64,000 bases of DNA from Flavobacteriales bacterium. GTDB taxonomy: Bacteria; Bacteroidota; Bacteroidia; Flavobacteriales; CAJXXR01. The notes beneath the pieces are model-generated. The model was not told the DNA's origin. It ran no database searches and worked only from the letters and a program-made list of their open reading frames with translations. The number at the start of each line of letters is the position of its first letter. Positions within the stretch are counted from its first letter, which is position 1. The position numbers were made by a program, and so were the translations under genes. Positions 43,584-53,081 of the stretch are shown here, piece by piece. Where the stretch lies: NCBI GenBank assembly GCA_025210805.1, contig JAOAQX010000001.1, forward strand, positions 1 through 64,000, written 5' to 3'.

Positions 43584-44235
43584 CAACACATCTATTTGGG
43601 TGGATATTCATACTCATAATTTGCAGGATCATGAAGATTCTTGGGTGTTGCTTCAAAATGATGGAAAAAAGTTAGTCAATTCCACTCCATTTTCAGTCTC
43701 TATTCATCCTTGGGATACAGAAGATGCTAGTAATGAGTGGTGGAGCAGTGTGAAGAAAGTAGCCGAGAATCCTTTATGTAAGGCAATAGGAGAGACAGGA
43801 TTAGATAAACTTCATCAATATGGTGATGCTCAAAAAGAACTATTCATTAAACATATTCAGCTTGCCAATTTACTGAATAAACCACTTGTTATTCACGCAG
43901 TCAAGACACATCAAGAGTGTGTAGAAATTTTAAAAAATCAAAAGAATCAACAGAGGGTACTTTTTCATGGTTTTAGAAAGAGTAAACATTTAGCTAAAGA
44001 TTTACTAGAAAAAGGGTTTTATCTGTCATTTGGAAGTTTTTTTGATAAAATGGCTACAGATCTCATAGAATTCTTAAAGGAAAGAAATTTTAAAAACTGC
44101 TTTTTAGAAACCGACAATCAGAAAAATGAATCGATAAAGGGACTTTATGACAGAGCATCTCAAAGTTTAAATATTCCTCTATCGGAACTTCAAAAAATAA
44201 TCATAGAAAACAAAAAAACTTTTTTAGGAAAATGA
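43567..44235 (+). CDS. TatD-family metal-dependent hydrolase
   Basis: The 222-residue protein has the DIHTHN metal motif, SIHPWD, AIGETGLDKLHQYGDAQKELFIKHIQLA, PLVIHAVKT and a C-terminal LETDN, all TatD/YcfH positions. It may be a DNase or a related amidohydrolase. It is about 30 residues shorter than E. coli TatD, and the usual D-x-D of the first metal site is replaced by DIHTH as in many family members. The start is GTG 43567, inside the previous gene; no ATG is available before the DIHTH motif. Confidence 0.88.
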   Translation: MHISNSNTSIWVDIHTHNLQDHEDSWVLLQNDGKKLVNSTPFSVSIHPWDTEDASNEWWSSVKKVAENPLCKAIGETGLDKLHQYGDAQKELFIKHIQLANLLNKPLVIHAVKTHQECVEILKNQKNQQRVLFHGFRKSKHLAKDLLEKGFYLSFGSFFDKMATDLIEFLKERNFKNCFLETDNQKNESIKGLYDRASQSLNIPLSELQKIIIENKKTFLGK

Positions 44236-44960
44236 TGGAAAACACAGATTGGCTAGAGCGCATGACACTCATCACTGGTGAAAAAGCCATGAAAAAACTC
44301 AATAAATCTCACGTATTAGTTGTAGGTCTTGGTGGTGTAGGATCTTTTGCAGCCGAGTTTATCGCTCGTGCAGGAGTGGGGAAAATGACCATAGTTGATG
44401 GAGACGTAGTAGATCCTACAAATAGAAATCGTCAACTTTGTGCATTAAAATCCACAGAAGGAATGTCTAAAGCACAATACATGAAAGAACGATTATTGGA
44501 CATAAATCCTGAGCTCGATTTAACAGTTCGTGACGAATTTTTGAGTCCTGAATCAGCTTATGAAATAGTAGACGAAAAAATGGATTTTGTAATAGACTGT
44601 ATTGATTCTGTATCGCCAAAATTAAATCTTTTAGTTGCTTGTAAGCACAATAAAGTAAAAGTGGCAAGTAGCATGGGAGCAGGAGGAAAGATAGATGCTA
44701 GCAAAATAAAAGTGACCGATATTTCTAAAACTTATCATTGTAAATTTGCTAAACAAATAAGAAAACGTCTCAAAAAAAGAAGTATAAACAAAGGAATTAG
44801 AGTCGTGTTTTCTACAGAACAAAATATAAAAGACTCTTTACAACTTACAGACGGAAGTAATTTTAAAAAGTCATTTTATGGAACCATGTCCTATATGCCT
44901 GCTTTATTTGGTGCAATGGTGAGTGCAGAAGCCATTAAAAGTATTACAAAAGCCAAATGA
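44232..44960 (+). CDS. tcdA: tRNA threonylcarbamoyladenosine dehydratase
   Basis: The 242-residue E1-like enzyme has the ATP loop VVGLGGVGSFAAEFIARAGVGKMTIVDGD, DPTNRNRQ, and the region DFVIDCIDSVSPKLNLLVACK with the Cys used by the family. It cyclises t6A37 to ct6A in tRNAs that read ANN codons. It overlaps the TatD-like and WYL genes by 4 bases each. Confidence 0.95.
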   Translation: MMENTDWLERMTLITGEKAMKKLNKSHVLVVGLGGVGSFAAEFIARAGVGKMTIVDGDVVDPTNRNRQLCALKSTEGMSKAQYMKERLLDINPELDLTVRDEFLSPESAYEIVDEKMDFVIDCIDSVSPKLNLLVACKHNKVKVASSMGAGGKIDASKIKVTDISKTYHCKFAKQIRKRLKKRSINKGIRVVFSTEQNIKDSLQLTDGSNFKKSFYGTMSYMPALFGAMVSAEAIKSITKAK

Positions 44961-45856
44961 TTGCGCAGCAAAAAATATTAAGGGTTTTTCGGTTAATTCA
45001 AATTCTAAAATCCTACCCAAGACCCACGATGGAGGAGCTTGAAATAAAACTCGATATCAGTCGGAGATCTATTTTTAGATATTTTAATTTACTTGAAGAA
45101 ATAGGCTATCAGATAGATATTGGACAGGATAAACGTTATTTTATCGTTCAAGAATTTGAAGAAGAGGGAACCAATTTTTCTGTGGAAGAAGCACAAGTTA
45201 TTCAACAAGTATTATCTTCATTGGACGAAAAAAATCCATTGAAAACCTCTTTGATTAAAAAGCTAAAAATCTCTGAAGATATTCATTATTTTGCAGATAA
45301 TATTGTGGAGGCAAATCAATCCAAAAAAGTCTCTATTTGTACAGAAGCTTTAAAGTTGAAGTGTAGATTAACTTTACACAATTATCATTCTATAAACAGT
45401 AATTCTGTTTCGGAAAGAGTAGTAGAACCTATTGGTTTTGATGAAAATTATGAATCCATAAGAGCCATAGATATTCGTCAGCCAGAGATTGTTAAGACTT
45501 TCAAGATTAACCGAGCCGAATATATTTATTTAATGCCCGATGCCCCGCAGAAATACACAGAAGGAAAAGTAATATCAGAAAAAGATGTATTTAATTTTTC
45601 GGGAACCAAAAAAATATCTGTGCAGATGATGCTCAATCACAAAACAGCTATTTTATTAAAAGAACAATACCGAAAAATAGAAAACTCGCTCACAAGAAGA
45701 AGTAAAAATTCGTTTGATTTAAAGGTGAAAGTTCATAGTCTAGAGCCTTTAAAAAGATTTGTGTTAGCAAACCTTGATGGTGTGAAAATCATTAGACCAG
45801 CTTCACTCAAAAAGGAAGTAAAAAAATTTTATGAACAAAACATACAAAACTTATGA
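44957..45856 (+). CDS. HTH/WYL-domain transcriptional regulator
   Basis: The 299-residue protein has an N-terminal winged HTH (VFRLIQILKSYPRPTMEELEIKL plus SRRSIFRYFNLLEEIGY). A WYL-type ligand-binding middle follows (LKCRLTLHNYHSINSNSVSERVVEPIGFDENYESIRAID, where the family W-Y-L is degenerate) and a C-terminal WCX part. WYL regulators sense nucleic-acid or nucleotide ligands in several defence and stress systems. Its target is unknown; its place within a housekeeping operon suggests a routine role. Confidence 0.9.
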   Translation: MIAQQKILRVFRLIQILKSYPRPTMEELEIKLDISRRSIFRYFNLLEEIGYQIDIGQDKRYFIVQEFEEEGTNFSVEEAQVIQQVLSSLDEKNPLKTSLIKKLKISEDIHYFADNIVEANQSKKVSICTEALKLKCRLTLHNYHSINSNSVSERVVEPIGFDENYESIRAIDIRQPEIVKTFKINRAEYIYLMPDAPQKYTEGKVISEKDVFNFSGTKKISVQMMLNHKTAILLKEQYRKIENSLTRRSKNSFDLKVKVHSLEPLKRFVLANLDGVKIIRPASLKKEVKKFYEQNIQNL

Positions 45857-46389
45857 CAAGAAGTAAAAATGACATTCGAAACTTTGTCAATATACCCGAT
45901 TATATCTCCCTAGGAAATGCACTTAGTGGTATTTTATCCATTTTCGCTAGTTATTATGGCAGGTTTGAGCTTGCGGCTGGTTTGATTATTTTGGGGGCTA
46001 TTTTCGATCTGTTTGATGGGCGAGTAGCTCGAAAAATGAATCTTTCTTCAGAATTTGGAGTACAGTTAGATTCTCTTTGTGATTTAATAAGCTTTGTAAC
46101 CGCTCCTGCATTTTTTGCATTTATGGTAACGAAGGACCAAGTAGAATGGAATTTCATCATTCTAGCACTCTATGTTCTTGCAGGAATTCTGCGTTTAGCA
46201 AGATTTAATGTTACGGGAACAACTGATGGCGGAAAGTATTTCGAAGGCGTTCCAGTACCAGTTAGCTTAGTTTTGCCTCCATTGTTCTTTTTATTTGAAT
46301 ATTTGGGCATTAATTCCGTAATTTGGCTTATGTTCTATGTTATTCATGGAATTTTGATGATATCAGTAGTTAAAATCAAAAAACTTTAA
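45853..46389 (+). CDS. pssA: CDP-alcohol phosphatidyltransferase, probable phosphatidylserine synthase
   Basis: The 178-residue membrane enzyme has the signature DGRVARKMNLSSEFGVQLDSLCD (pattern DGxxAR-x8-GxxxDxxxD) at about 53-75. Five to six helices and the start NIPDYISLGNALSGI are typical of type II PssA. It should join CDP-diacylglycerol and serine, the first step to phosphatidylethanolamine. It is shorter than most PssA proteins (about 230-260), so another alcohol substrate cannot be excluded. The 4-base overlap with the WYL gene implies coupling. Confidence 0.86.
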   Translation: MTRSKNDIRNFVNIPDYISLGNALSGILSIFASYYGRFELAAGLIILGAIFDLFDGRVARKMNLSSEFGVQLDSLCDLISFVTAPAFFAFMVTKDQVEWNFIILALYVLAGILRLARFNVTGTTDGGKYFEGVPVPVSLVLPPLFFLFEYLGINSVIWLMFYVIHGILMISVVKIKKL

Positions 46390-46395
46390 AAGAAG

Positions 46396-47271
46396 ATGAA
46401 AAAAACATTTATAACTGTATGTGCATTACTGTTTGTAGGACAAATATCTGCACAGGTAAATATCCAAACAGATAGTTTGGTGATGAGAAAAGGTAAACAT
46501 GCTGCCTTTGTTTTAACCATAGAAGATGCTCAATATAAGAAAACAAAAACAAGCTGGGTAAAAGAATTGACTTCTCGTAAAAAAGTAAAAGCTGCCGTGA
46601 ATAATACGGATGTAGAGGTCTTGGACGGGAAAATTACCGATTTGATCAATAATGAGCTGAACATTTACAGCCGAGTTCTTGATAGAGGAGGAAAAGTAAT
46701 TATTGAATCGTTTTACGAAATAGATAATAAGTTTACTCCATTGGCGGACTCTTTAAATAACCATACAATGATGATTCGTCAGTTTTTGATGAATTATGGA
46801 GCAAAGGCCTTTAATGTCGCTATGGATGATCAAATAGAGGATACAGAAGACGATTTGAAGGGGATTTTGAAGGACATTAAAAAGAATCAGAATAGAATCT
46901 CAAAATATGAATCTAATATTGAGAAAAACCTCAAAAAGAACAAATCTATGACTGAGGCAAATCTTAAAACAGATTCAGATATCATTACGAATGATGAAAG
47001 CATCAATAATCAGAGAGCCTTAATTCAAACTTTGTCTTCTGGAACAGATGCAAGAAAATCGGCAGAAAAACAATTGAGAAAAATGGAAAAATCTGCCAAA
47101 AAATTAGTTCGGTCTAAAGAAAAAAACCTAGATAGAATTGCCGATAATGAAAAGGACAATGTGGAATTGAAGACAAATATCGAGCGTTCTAAATATGCAA
47201 TTGAAACCTTAGAAAAAGAAAAAGTGAAAAGAGAAGGTGATCTAGCATATTTAAAGAAACGAAAACTTTAA
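46396..47271 (+). CDS. Secreted coiled-coil protein, unknown function
   Basis: The 291-residue protein has a signal peptide (MKKTFITVCALLFVGQISAQ) and a compact N-terminal domain (about 20-135). A long charged coiled coil (about 140-291) is rich in K/E/N with regular hydrophobic spacing (KKNQNRISKYESNIEKNLKK, KSAEKQLRKMEKSAKKLV). No known domain recognised. It ends the mfd gene run, with a terminator at 47313. Confidence 0.85.
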   Translation: MKKTFITVCALLFVGQISAQVNIQTDSLVMRKGKHAAFVLTIEDAQYKKTKTSWVKELTSRKKVKAAVNNTDVEVLDGKITDLINNELNIYSRVLDRGGKVIIESFYEIDNKFTPLADSLNNHTMMIRQFLMNYGAKAFNVAMDDQIEDTEDDLKGILKDIKKNQNRISKYESNIEKNLKKNKSMTEANLKTDSDIITNDESINNQRALIQTLSSGTDARKSAEKQLRKMEKSAKKLVRSKEKNLDRIADNEKDNVELKTNIERSKYAIETLEKEKVKREGDLAYLKKRKL

Positions 47272-47312
47272 TTTTTTTTAATCATTAAAGTTTTTATAAT
47301 GAGATAGTTTAC

Positions 47313-47366
47313 AAAACAAGGCTAAAAAAGCATGAAAAAAAGTGCCTTCTAGCCTTGTTTTTTATT
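47313..47366 (+). terminator. Terminator closing the mfd gene run
   Basis: Stem AAAACAAGGCTA / TAGCCTTGTTTT with a 25-base loop, followed by T-rich sequence. Confidence 0.8.
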
Positions 47367-47410
47367 CTAGAGAGTGTATATTTGCAACGCTTTTACGGTA
47401 AGCGACAGAT

Positions 47411-47483
47411 GACTTGGTAGCTCAGTTGGTAGAGCATCTCCCTTTTAAGGAGAGGGTCCTGGGTTCGAGCCCCAGCCAAGTCA
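47411..47483 (+). tRNA. tRNA-Lys (anticodon TTT)
   Basis: A 73-nt cloverleaf. The acceptor is GACTTGG / CCAAGTC, the D arm GCTC...GAGC, the anticodon stem TCTCC / GGAGA with loop CTTTTAA, and the T arm CTGGG-TTCGAGC-CCCAG. The discriminator is A; CCA is not encoded. A terminator hairpin follows at 47495. Confidence 0.97.
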
Positions 47484-47494
47484 CACCAAAGTTG

Positions 47495-47524
47495 AAAAGA
47501 CTTCTTTAGGAAGTCTTTTTTTGA
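47495..47524 (+). terminator. Terminator after tRNA-Lys
   Basis: Stem AAAAGACTTC / GAAGTCTTTT, five-base loop, T-run. Confidence 0.85.
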
Positions 47525-47528
47525 ATCC

Positions 47529-47615
47529 GCCCAGGTGGTGAAATTGGTAGACACGCAAGGTTGAGGGCCTTGTGAGCGTTTTTAGCTCGTGCTGGTTCGA
47601 GTCCAGTTCTGGGCA
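47529..47615 (+). tRNA. tRNA-Leu (anticodon GAG)
   Basis: An 87-nt class II tRNA. The acceptor is GCCCAGG / TCTGGGC (last pair G-T), the anticodon stem CAAGG / CCTTG with loop TTGAGGG, a long variable arm around TGAGCGTTTTTAGCTCG, and T arm CTGGT-TCGAG-CCAG type. CCA is not encoded. Confidence 0.95.
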
Positions 47616-47646
47616 CATTTTACAAAGTAAAATGTGAAAAATTGAA

Positions 47647-47680
47647 AGATATAATCTGTTGTAGATTGTATCTTTTTTTT
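47647..47680 (+). terminator. Terminator after tRNA-Leu
   Basis: Stem AGATATAATCT / AGATTGTATCT (one G-T pair) followed by eight T. A smaller hairpin CACATTTTAC / GTAAAATGTG immediately follows the tRNA at 47614-47636. Confidence 0.85.
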
Positions 47681-47707
47681 GTTCTTTAATACAAGGTGGT
47701 GGAACTC

Positions 47708-49030
47708 CTAAAAACTCTGTTGTTTCAGTTTTAAATATTGATTAATTGTTTTAGTAGTAATATTCCTTGGGTGTGTATAGATCGTTATGATCCCTTGTTT
47801 ATGAAGTTTCTTTACCATAAGTTCTTTTTGGAGCTGATAAGCCTGAGAAGAGGCTTTAGAATAGGTTTCATAAACTGTTTTGGGTTCTATTTGTGCTTCC
47901 TTTTGGATATCATCATTTTTAAAGAAAATGACCACAAGCTGATGATTTTTTGCAATTGCTTTAAGATAAGGGAGTTTTCTATTTAAATCATTTTCTACCT
48001 CAAAATTGGTGAAAAGAAACAATAAACTCCTTTGTTTAACTTTATTTCTGAGCTCACGGTAGAGCAGTCCGAAATCCGCTTCTTTATAGTTGGTCTCTAT
48101 TCTATACAGCTGTTCTTGCAGTTTGTTCAATTGTCCAATTTTGTTATCTGCCAAAATTTGATTCTCAATTCTATTCCTAAAGGTGAATAAGCCTAATTTG
48201 TCATCCTTCCTTAGAATAATATGCGATAAAACTAGACAGGTATTTATGGCGTGGTCTAATAAGCTTAAATCTTCAAAGGAATTTTGCATCAGTCTCCCTT
48301 TATCAATAAGCATATATACCTGTTGGCTACGTTCATCTTGATATTGATTAATCATTAGATGATCTCTTTTTGCAGTAGCTTTCCAGTTGATTGTCCTTAT
48401 ATCATCCCCAAGAGTATATTCTTTTATTTGCTCAAATTCCATGGTGTGTCCCAGTCGTCTGATTTTTTTTGCACCATGTTTTTTTAAGTTGCTTTCAGAG
48501 AGTAAGGTAAGGAAATCTCTAAGTTTTAGAAAAGAAGGAAAAACGGGAACTTTTTTAGGGCATTCAAAGATATATTTTCTAGCCACTAATCCTAGAGGGG
48601 ATTTAGTGAAAACATTAATATTTTTAAAATGGTATAAACCTCTAGAAATTGGACGAAGTTCATATTTTAAAGTTTTCTTTTCGCCTTTTTCAATATGGGC
48701 AAGAATTTTAAAATCTCTCTTTTGAAATTGAAAAGGTATTTCATCAATTATTTTGAGATGAATAGGAAAAGAATAATGATTTTCTACCGTAAGCCATATT
48801 GGGTTTTGATCTCCATTAGAAAATCGATCGGCAGTATTCCGCTCAACAAAAAGATTTCTTTTGGCAAAAAGTAAAATACTATCTACAAAAACCAATAAGA
48901 TAAAAACAAGCCAATACCCATAAACGATATATGTTAACGAGGGATAAAAATGCCCGAAAACCAGGGAAATAATCCCGACAGCAAAGGCGATAAAAAATCG
49001 GCTATGTAAGAAAAAATGTTTCCAGAACAT
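47708..49030 (-). CDS. DUF58 domain protein
   Basis: The 440-residue protein has two N-terminal membrane helices, then the DUF58 region around YTLGDDIRTINWKATAKRDHLMINQYQDERSQQVYMLID, which begins a VWA-like fold with a degenerate metal site (DKGR). It is the usual partner of MoxR ATPases and is thought to act in complex assembly or stress response. It is the last gene of a five-gene operon, overlapping the MoxR stop by one base (TAATG arrangement). Confidence 0.93.
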   Translation of the reverse strand: MFWKHFFLHSRFFIAFAVGIISLVFGHFYPSLTYIVYGYWLVFILLVFVDSILLFAKRNLFVERNTADRFSNGDQNPIWLTVENHYSFPIHLKIIDEIPFQFQKRDFKILAHIEKGEKKTLKYELRPISRGLYHFKNINVFTKSPLGLVARKYIFECPKKVPVFPSFLKLRDFLTLLSESNLKKHGAKKIRRLGHTMEFEQIKEYTLGDDIRTINWKATAKRDHLMINQYQDERSQQVYMLIDKGRLMQNSFEDLSLLDHAINTCLVLSHIILRKDDKLGLFTFRNRIENQILADNKIGQLNKLQEQLYRIETNYKEADFGLLYRELRNKVKQRSLLFLFTNFEVENDLNRKLPYLKAIAKNHQLVVIFFKNDDIQKEAQIEPKTVYETYSKASSQAYQLQKELMVKKLHKQGIITIYTHPRNITTKTINQYLKLKQQSF

Positions 49031-50016
49031 TAGCGAGGTACTTCTATAGAGTCCAAAATAAGCGCAATTACTTGACTATTTTCCATTCCTTCCATTTCAC
49101 GCTCAGGAGTAAGATGAATTCGATGTTCTAAAATAGCTGGAGCCAAATATTTGATATCTTCTGGAGTCACAAAATCACGACCTTGTAATAGAGCCCATGC
49201 TTTGGCTGAAGCCAAAAGTGCTTTACTAGCTCTAGGGGATGCACCTAAAAATAAATTGGGATTTTCTCGGGTGTTTTGAATTATTTTGGCAATATATTCT
49301 AATAAATTTTGCTCAATAACTACTTCAGAAACTAAATTTTGAAGTTCTTGAATATCCTTGCTAGATAAAATGCTTTGGATGTCTTCAATACGTTTTTTGT
49401 TATTTTCTTCGTTTGCTAAATTTAAGATGTGAATTTCATCTTCCAAACTAGGATATCCCATGATAAGTTTAAAAAGGAAACGATCCATTTGAGCTTCTGG
49501 AAGCCTATAAGTTCCTTCGTGATCTACGGGGTTTTGTGTCGCTAATACAAAGAAAGGAAACTCCATTCCATAACGTTTTCCATCAATAGTAATTTGACCT
49601 TCCTCCATCACTTCAAAAAGTGCAGCCTGTGTTTTTGCTGGAGCTCGGTTTATTTCATCAATAAGAATAGTATTAGAAAAAATAGGACCTTTTTTAAATA
49701 CAAATTGTTCTTTTTCTTTCGCAAAAATACTGGTTCCTAGAATATCCGATGGCATAAGGTCTGGTGTAAACTGGATTCTGCTGAAATCTACCCCCAATGT
49801 TTTCGAAATTGATTTGATAAGAAGTGTTTTAGCTACACCAGGTACTCCTTCCAAAAGCACATGTCCATTGGCTAAGATAGATACAAACAATAGGTCAATT
49901 ATTCGATCTTGCCCTACAATTACTTTTCGTAACTCGGTTTTTATTTGCTCGTAGTTTTCTTGTACTTTTTCAAGAGAAATTCTAGATTCAAATGCTATTT
50001 TATTTTCTTCTTCCAT
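49030..50016 (-). CDS. MoxR-family AAA+ ATPase
   Basis: The 328-residue protein has Walker A LLEGVPGVAKTLL, Walker B ILIDEINRAPAKTQAALFEVMEEGQ, the sensor-1 region FFVLATQNPVDHEGTYRLPEAQMDRF and an arginine-finger helix LGASPRASKALL. MoxR ATPases act as chaperones that insert metals or cofactors or activate VWA partners. Here the DUF58 protein is next to it. Confidence 0.96.
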   Translation of the reverse strand: MEEENKIAFESRISLEKVQENYEQIKTELRKVIVGQDRIIDLLFVSILANGHVLLEGVPGVAKTLLIKSISKTLGVDFSRIQFTPDLMPSDILGTSIFAKEKEQFVFKKGPIFSNTILIDEINRAPAKTQAALFEVMEEGQITIDGKRYGMEFPFFVLATQNPVDHEGTYRLPEAQMDRFLFKLIMGYPSLEDEIHILNLANEENNKKRIEDIQSILSSKDIQELQNLVSEVVIEQNLLEYIAKIIQNTRENPNLFLGASPRASKALLASAKAWALLQGRDFVTPEDIKYLAPAILEHRIHLTPEREMEGMENSQVIALILDSIEVPR

Positions 50017-50020
50017 AATT

Positions 50021-51232
50021 TTATTCGTTTAGGATCTTGTCAATATTTCTACTAAAGTAAATAAATTGATTTTCACTTAGATATTTTTTAGAACGGATAC
50101 TTTTGAGATTGTTTATGACTAGAGTAATAGTCTCAATGTCTGCTTGAGTTTTTTGGTGGATTAGCTGGATGCTTTCTTCGCTAAAATCTATATAGTGAAT
50201 ATAGAATTTCTTTTTCAGTTGTTCCAAAAAATAATTGGCTTTAAGTTCTTGAAGTTCTATAACATTGCCTTCGTCAAAGTATAAACTAGCCATTGTGTGG
50301 ATATATTCTTTGGAGCGGTTAATTGGTTTTTTTAGTTCTGGGATAATGTTTTGTTCTCGCCTAAAATAATTAAGAAAATACAAAGCAATTCCTATCAAAA
50401 GCAGATACCAAGAATATTTAAGTTTTTCTTGATTGAGAATATAAGAAAGAGCCGTTTGTTCATGTGCTACTTCTCGTTTTTTTCCTTTAATGACCCAATA
50501 GGTTTTGAGATCTGGCAAATGACCCAATGAACTTTCTAAAAATCGACTATTTTCTTCTTTTTTTAACTCGTAATTGGAGAGTCCAAAAGGGTAGGAGTTG
50601 AAAATTATTTGTCCTTTTCCATATTGTATTCTCGCCTGAATTACAGGTTTGGTAGTATCTGATAGTTCTTCAAAAAGCAAAGGTTCTATTGCTGTTAAAT
50701 AACCATTTTCTAGATACCTAAAGTATTCGTTTTTTGTGTAAACGAATTTGTTGAAACCGTCTTCAATAACACTAGAGTCTTTGCTTGCGAATTCTATGCT
50801 AAAATCTACACGTGTAAAATAGATTTGATCAGAAACATAGTCTTCAAATGAATCAAAATCACTGGCAGCAATAAAAAGATTCAGTTTTCCCTCTTCCACT
50901 TTTTGAAGTAAGCTATCTTCATAAGTTGTGTTTAAGTGATTTGTGACGATCACTAAATTAAAAGGTTCTTCGCTTTGTTCAATCAAAGAGTCTATACCAC
51001 TATAAGCAGGGTATTGGTAATGGAAATATTTTGCATCAGAAACTATTTCTATGTCTTCTGAGAATAATTGCTGAGCTTCTTTGTGAGCAATATATGTTCC
51101 GTAAGGCGTTTTTTTGTCTGGTTTAAAATGTTTTACCCAGCTGATGTCTTTGCTGGGGTTTATCAGCAAGATTAAGCCAAGAAGAAGCACAACACTGATT
51201 CCAAAAATTATCCAACCTGATTTTCCTTTCAT
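50021..51232 (-). CDS. DUF4350 membrane protein
   Basis: The 403-residue protein has an N-terminal helix (WIIFGISVVLLLGLILLI). Then comes a GATase-like extracytoplasmic DUF4350 domain (TPYGTYIAHKEAQQLF, NLVIVTNHLN, IIFNSYPFGLSNYEL). A second helix near 275 and a cytoplasmic tail complete it. It belongs to the MoxR operon and overlaps the DUF4129 gene by 4 bases. Role unknown. Confidence 0.88.
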   Translation of the reverse strand: MKGKSGWIIFGISVVLLLGLILLINPSKDISWVKHFKPDKKTPYGTYIAHKEAQQLFSEDIEIVSDAKYFHYQYPAYSGIDSLIEQSEEPFNLVIVTNHLNTTYEDSLLQKVEEGKLNLFIAASDFDSFEDYVSDQIYFTRVDFSIEFASKDSSVIEDGFNKFVYTKNEYFRYLENGYLTAIEPLLFEELSDTTKPVIQARIQYGKGQIIFNSYPFGLSNYELKKEENSRFLESSLGHLPDLKTYWVIKGKKREVAHEQTALSYILNQEKLKYSWYLLLIGIALYFLNYFRREQNIIPELKKPINRSKEYIHTMASLYFDEGNVIELQELKANYFLEQLKKKFYIHYIDFSEESIQLIHQKTQADIETITLVINNLKSIRSKKYLSENQFIYFSRNIDKILNE

Positions 51233-51963
51233 TTTTGAATTTCTTTAGCGGGTTGGAAATTTTGAAAAAGTCGTTTAATTTTTTGATAATCCTCTGAGTC
51301 AACAGGGTATTCACCAAACCAAAAATGATTATAAATACGTACAATTTCTCTAAATGCCTTTTGAGTTTCAAGGTCTTTTATTTCATGAAGATAATCGTGA
51401 TTGGTCTTTTTGGGCTTCCAAACAATACAATTGCTTTCTTCGAGGCTGTGTATTTTCTGTAGGAAATGCCAGCGAATGGCAGCTCGGTAATTTTCTTCTT
51501 TTTCTCTTACGGCAATCTGTTTTGAGAAATCAATAGAGTGAATATCCTCTATTTCTTCTTCTTCGTGATATACTTTGCTATTGTTTTTATCTCTAGAAAA
51601 AACAGCAAAACCACCGTTGTTTATTAATTTATAGAGTATAAATAGAAGAGCAATACAAAATACAATGATTAAAAGCCATTTTAAAAGGGTACGAAATTTT
51701 GCAAGAAAATCAAAATTGGGATCAAGATCAATGGAGTTATTTTTTTCTTTTTTCTTTTCTTTTTCTTCTTCGTACTCAAATTCTTTTCCTTCATATCTTT
51801 TCCCAATCCAGGAGTCATGAATTTTTCTGGCTTTTGAGAAAGGCGTATCCACCTCATTATTTTCTAATTGAATAAACGAGGTTTCATAAGTATCCAAGGT
51901 ATTTGCAAAATTCATTTGAATACCAAAGAGGAAGAATAAAATAATATAAAGTGGTTGTTTCAA
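51229..51963 (-). CDS. DUF4129 membrane protein
   Basis: The 244-residue protein has a signal-like N terminus (LYIILFFLFGIQMNFA), a charged linker (EEEKEKKKEKNN), a membrane helix around 92-112 and the C-terminal DUF4129 domain (YRAAIRWHFLQKIHSLEE ... FREIVRIYNHFWFGEYPVDSEDYQKI). In transglutaminase-like proteins this domain assists MoxR/DUF58 systems. No transglutaminase is present here. Confidence 0.87.
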   Translation of the reverse strand: MKQPLYIILFFLFGIQMNFANTLDTYETSFIQLENNEVDTPFSKARKIHDSWIGKRYEGKEFEYEEEKEKKKEKNNSIDLDPNFDFLAKFRTLLKWLLIIVFCIALLFILYKLINNGGFAVFSRDKNNSKVYHEEEEIEDIHSIDFSKQIAVREKEENYRAAIRWHFLQKIHSLEESNCIVWKPKKTNHDYLHEIKDLETQKAFREIVRIYNHFWFGEYPVDSEDYQKIKRLFQNFQPAKEIQK

Positions 51964-51970
51964 GAACTAA

Positions 51971-52930
51971 TTATCTTTGAAAAGTTCCTATTTGATCCAT
52001 TTCATCCGTACCACCTTCTGATAAAGTACCATTTTCTACTTCACCAGTGAAATAGATTAAACCTACTAATACATAATACACAAGTCCTACAAGTGTTTGT
52101 AGAATAGTAGAAATAATATACAATGGAACAAACAAAAGAAGTAATGCCTTATCAGATAATACGGCACCAAAGGCATCCATAATTTCCTCTGGGTCTCCCA
52201 TTATTTCAGGATCTTGAAAAAAGTCAAAGCTTCCACTTAGGGGAATCATTACAACATTGTTTAGCATAAACTGAACAATGTATAAAATAATCATGATCAA
52301 TAACCCTGCAAAAAGCTTGTGCCAAAAATTGGATTTGATATGTTTATCCCAGGCTAATCCAAAAGCTTTAAAATAGGAAGGCGTATCCATATTGATATAT
52401 TCAAACCAAGACAATGCCACCCAATTCATCACAAAAGTGATCACAATAAAAATTCCCACGATAGTAATCAGTGAAATGACCGAGGCAATAGCTACTACAA
52501 CGTAGAATGGAGTAAGAAGAATTAAAGAAAGAAAAGCATAGACAAGAATGGCTGTCATATTACTTTTAAGCTCATCCCAGACTTCTCTACCACTTGGGCT
52601 AGAAGATTTTTGGTAATAAAGCTTCATATACACAGGGACAAAAAAGATATAAAAAAGCGAGAAGATCATATACCCAAGCATCGTGAGTACGATACCTAGA
52701 AGACCAGTCCCTGAAAGATAATCCGTGAAGTTTTCTAAATCATTGAGATTTATATTGATTAAGTCCGTAACAATTAGGTACATTCCTGCCATAGCAAAGA
52801 TGAGAGGAACAATACAGATGGTAATAAATCCAATGGAAAGACCTTTTATTTCTTGAAAGAAAAAATTGAAGGCATCGGTGATATAAGCACCCGTATCACG
52901 GTTTTTTGCTAATTGTATATTTTGTTTCAT
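51971..52930 (-). CDS. Multi-pass membrane protein heading the MoxR operon
   Basis: The 319-residue protein has about six to seven membrane helices. A loop with DPEIMGDPEEIMDAFG and a short acidic tail (EGGTDEMDQIGTF) are notable. Its composition resembles DUF4013/YciC-like proteins, but I cannot name the family with confidence. It is separated by 7 bases from the DUF4129 gene, so it is the first gene of the operon. Confidence 0.8.
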   Translation of the reverse strand: MKQNIQLAKNRDTGAYITDAFNFFFQEIKGLSIGFITICIVPLIFAMAGMYLIVTDLININLNDLENFTDYLSGTGLLGIVLTMLGYMIFSLFYIFFVPVYMKLYYQKSSSPSGREVWDELKSNMTAILVYAFLSLILLTPFYVVVAIASVISLITIVGIFIVITFVMNWVALSWFEYINMDTPSYFKAFGLAWDKHIKSNFWHKLFAGLLIMIILYIVQFMLNNVVMIPLSGSFDFFQDPEIMGDPEEIMDAFGAVLSDKALLLLFVPLYIISTILQTLVGLVYYVLVGLIYFTGEVENGTLSEGGTDEMDQIGTFQR

Positions 52931-53081
52931 TTTTGAGGGATAATTAATTTAAATTCTGCTATCTATTCTATAAAAAAAATACAGAATAATATAGATTCAT
53001 GCAAACTACAAAAAAAAATACAAGTAGAACAAGGTATATCGATAGATTCATGTTAAAGAACCCTTAAAATATCGACAAAAA

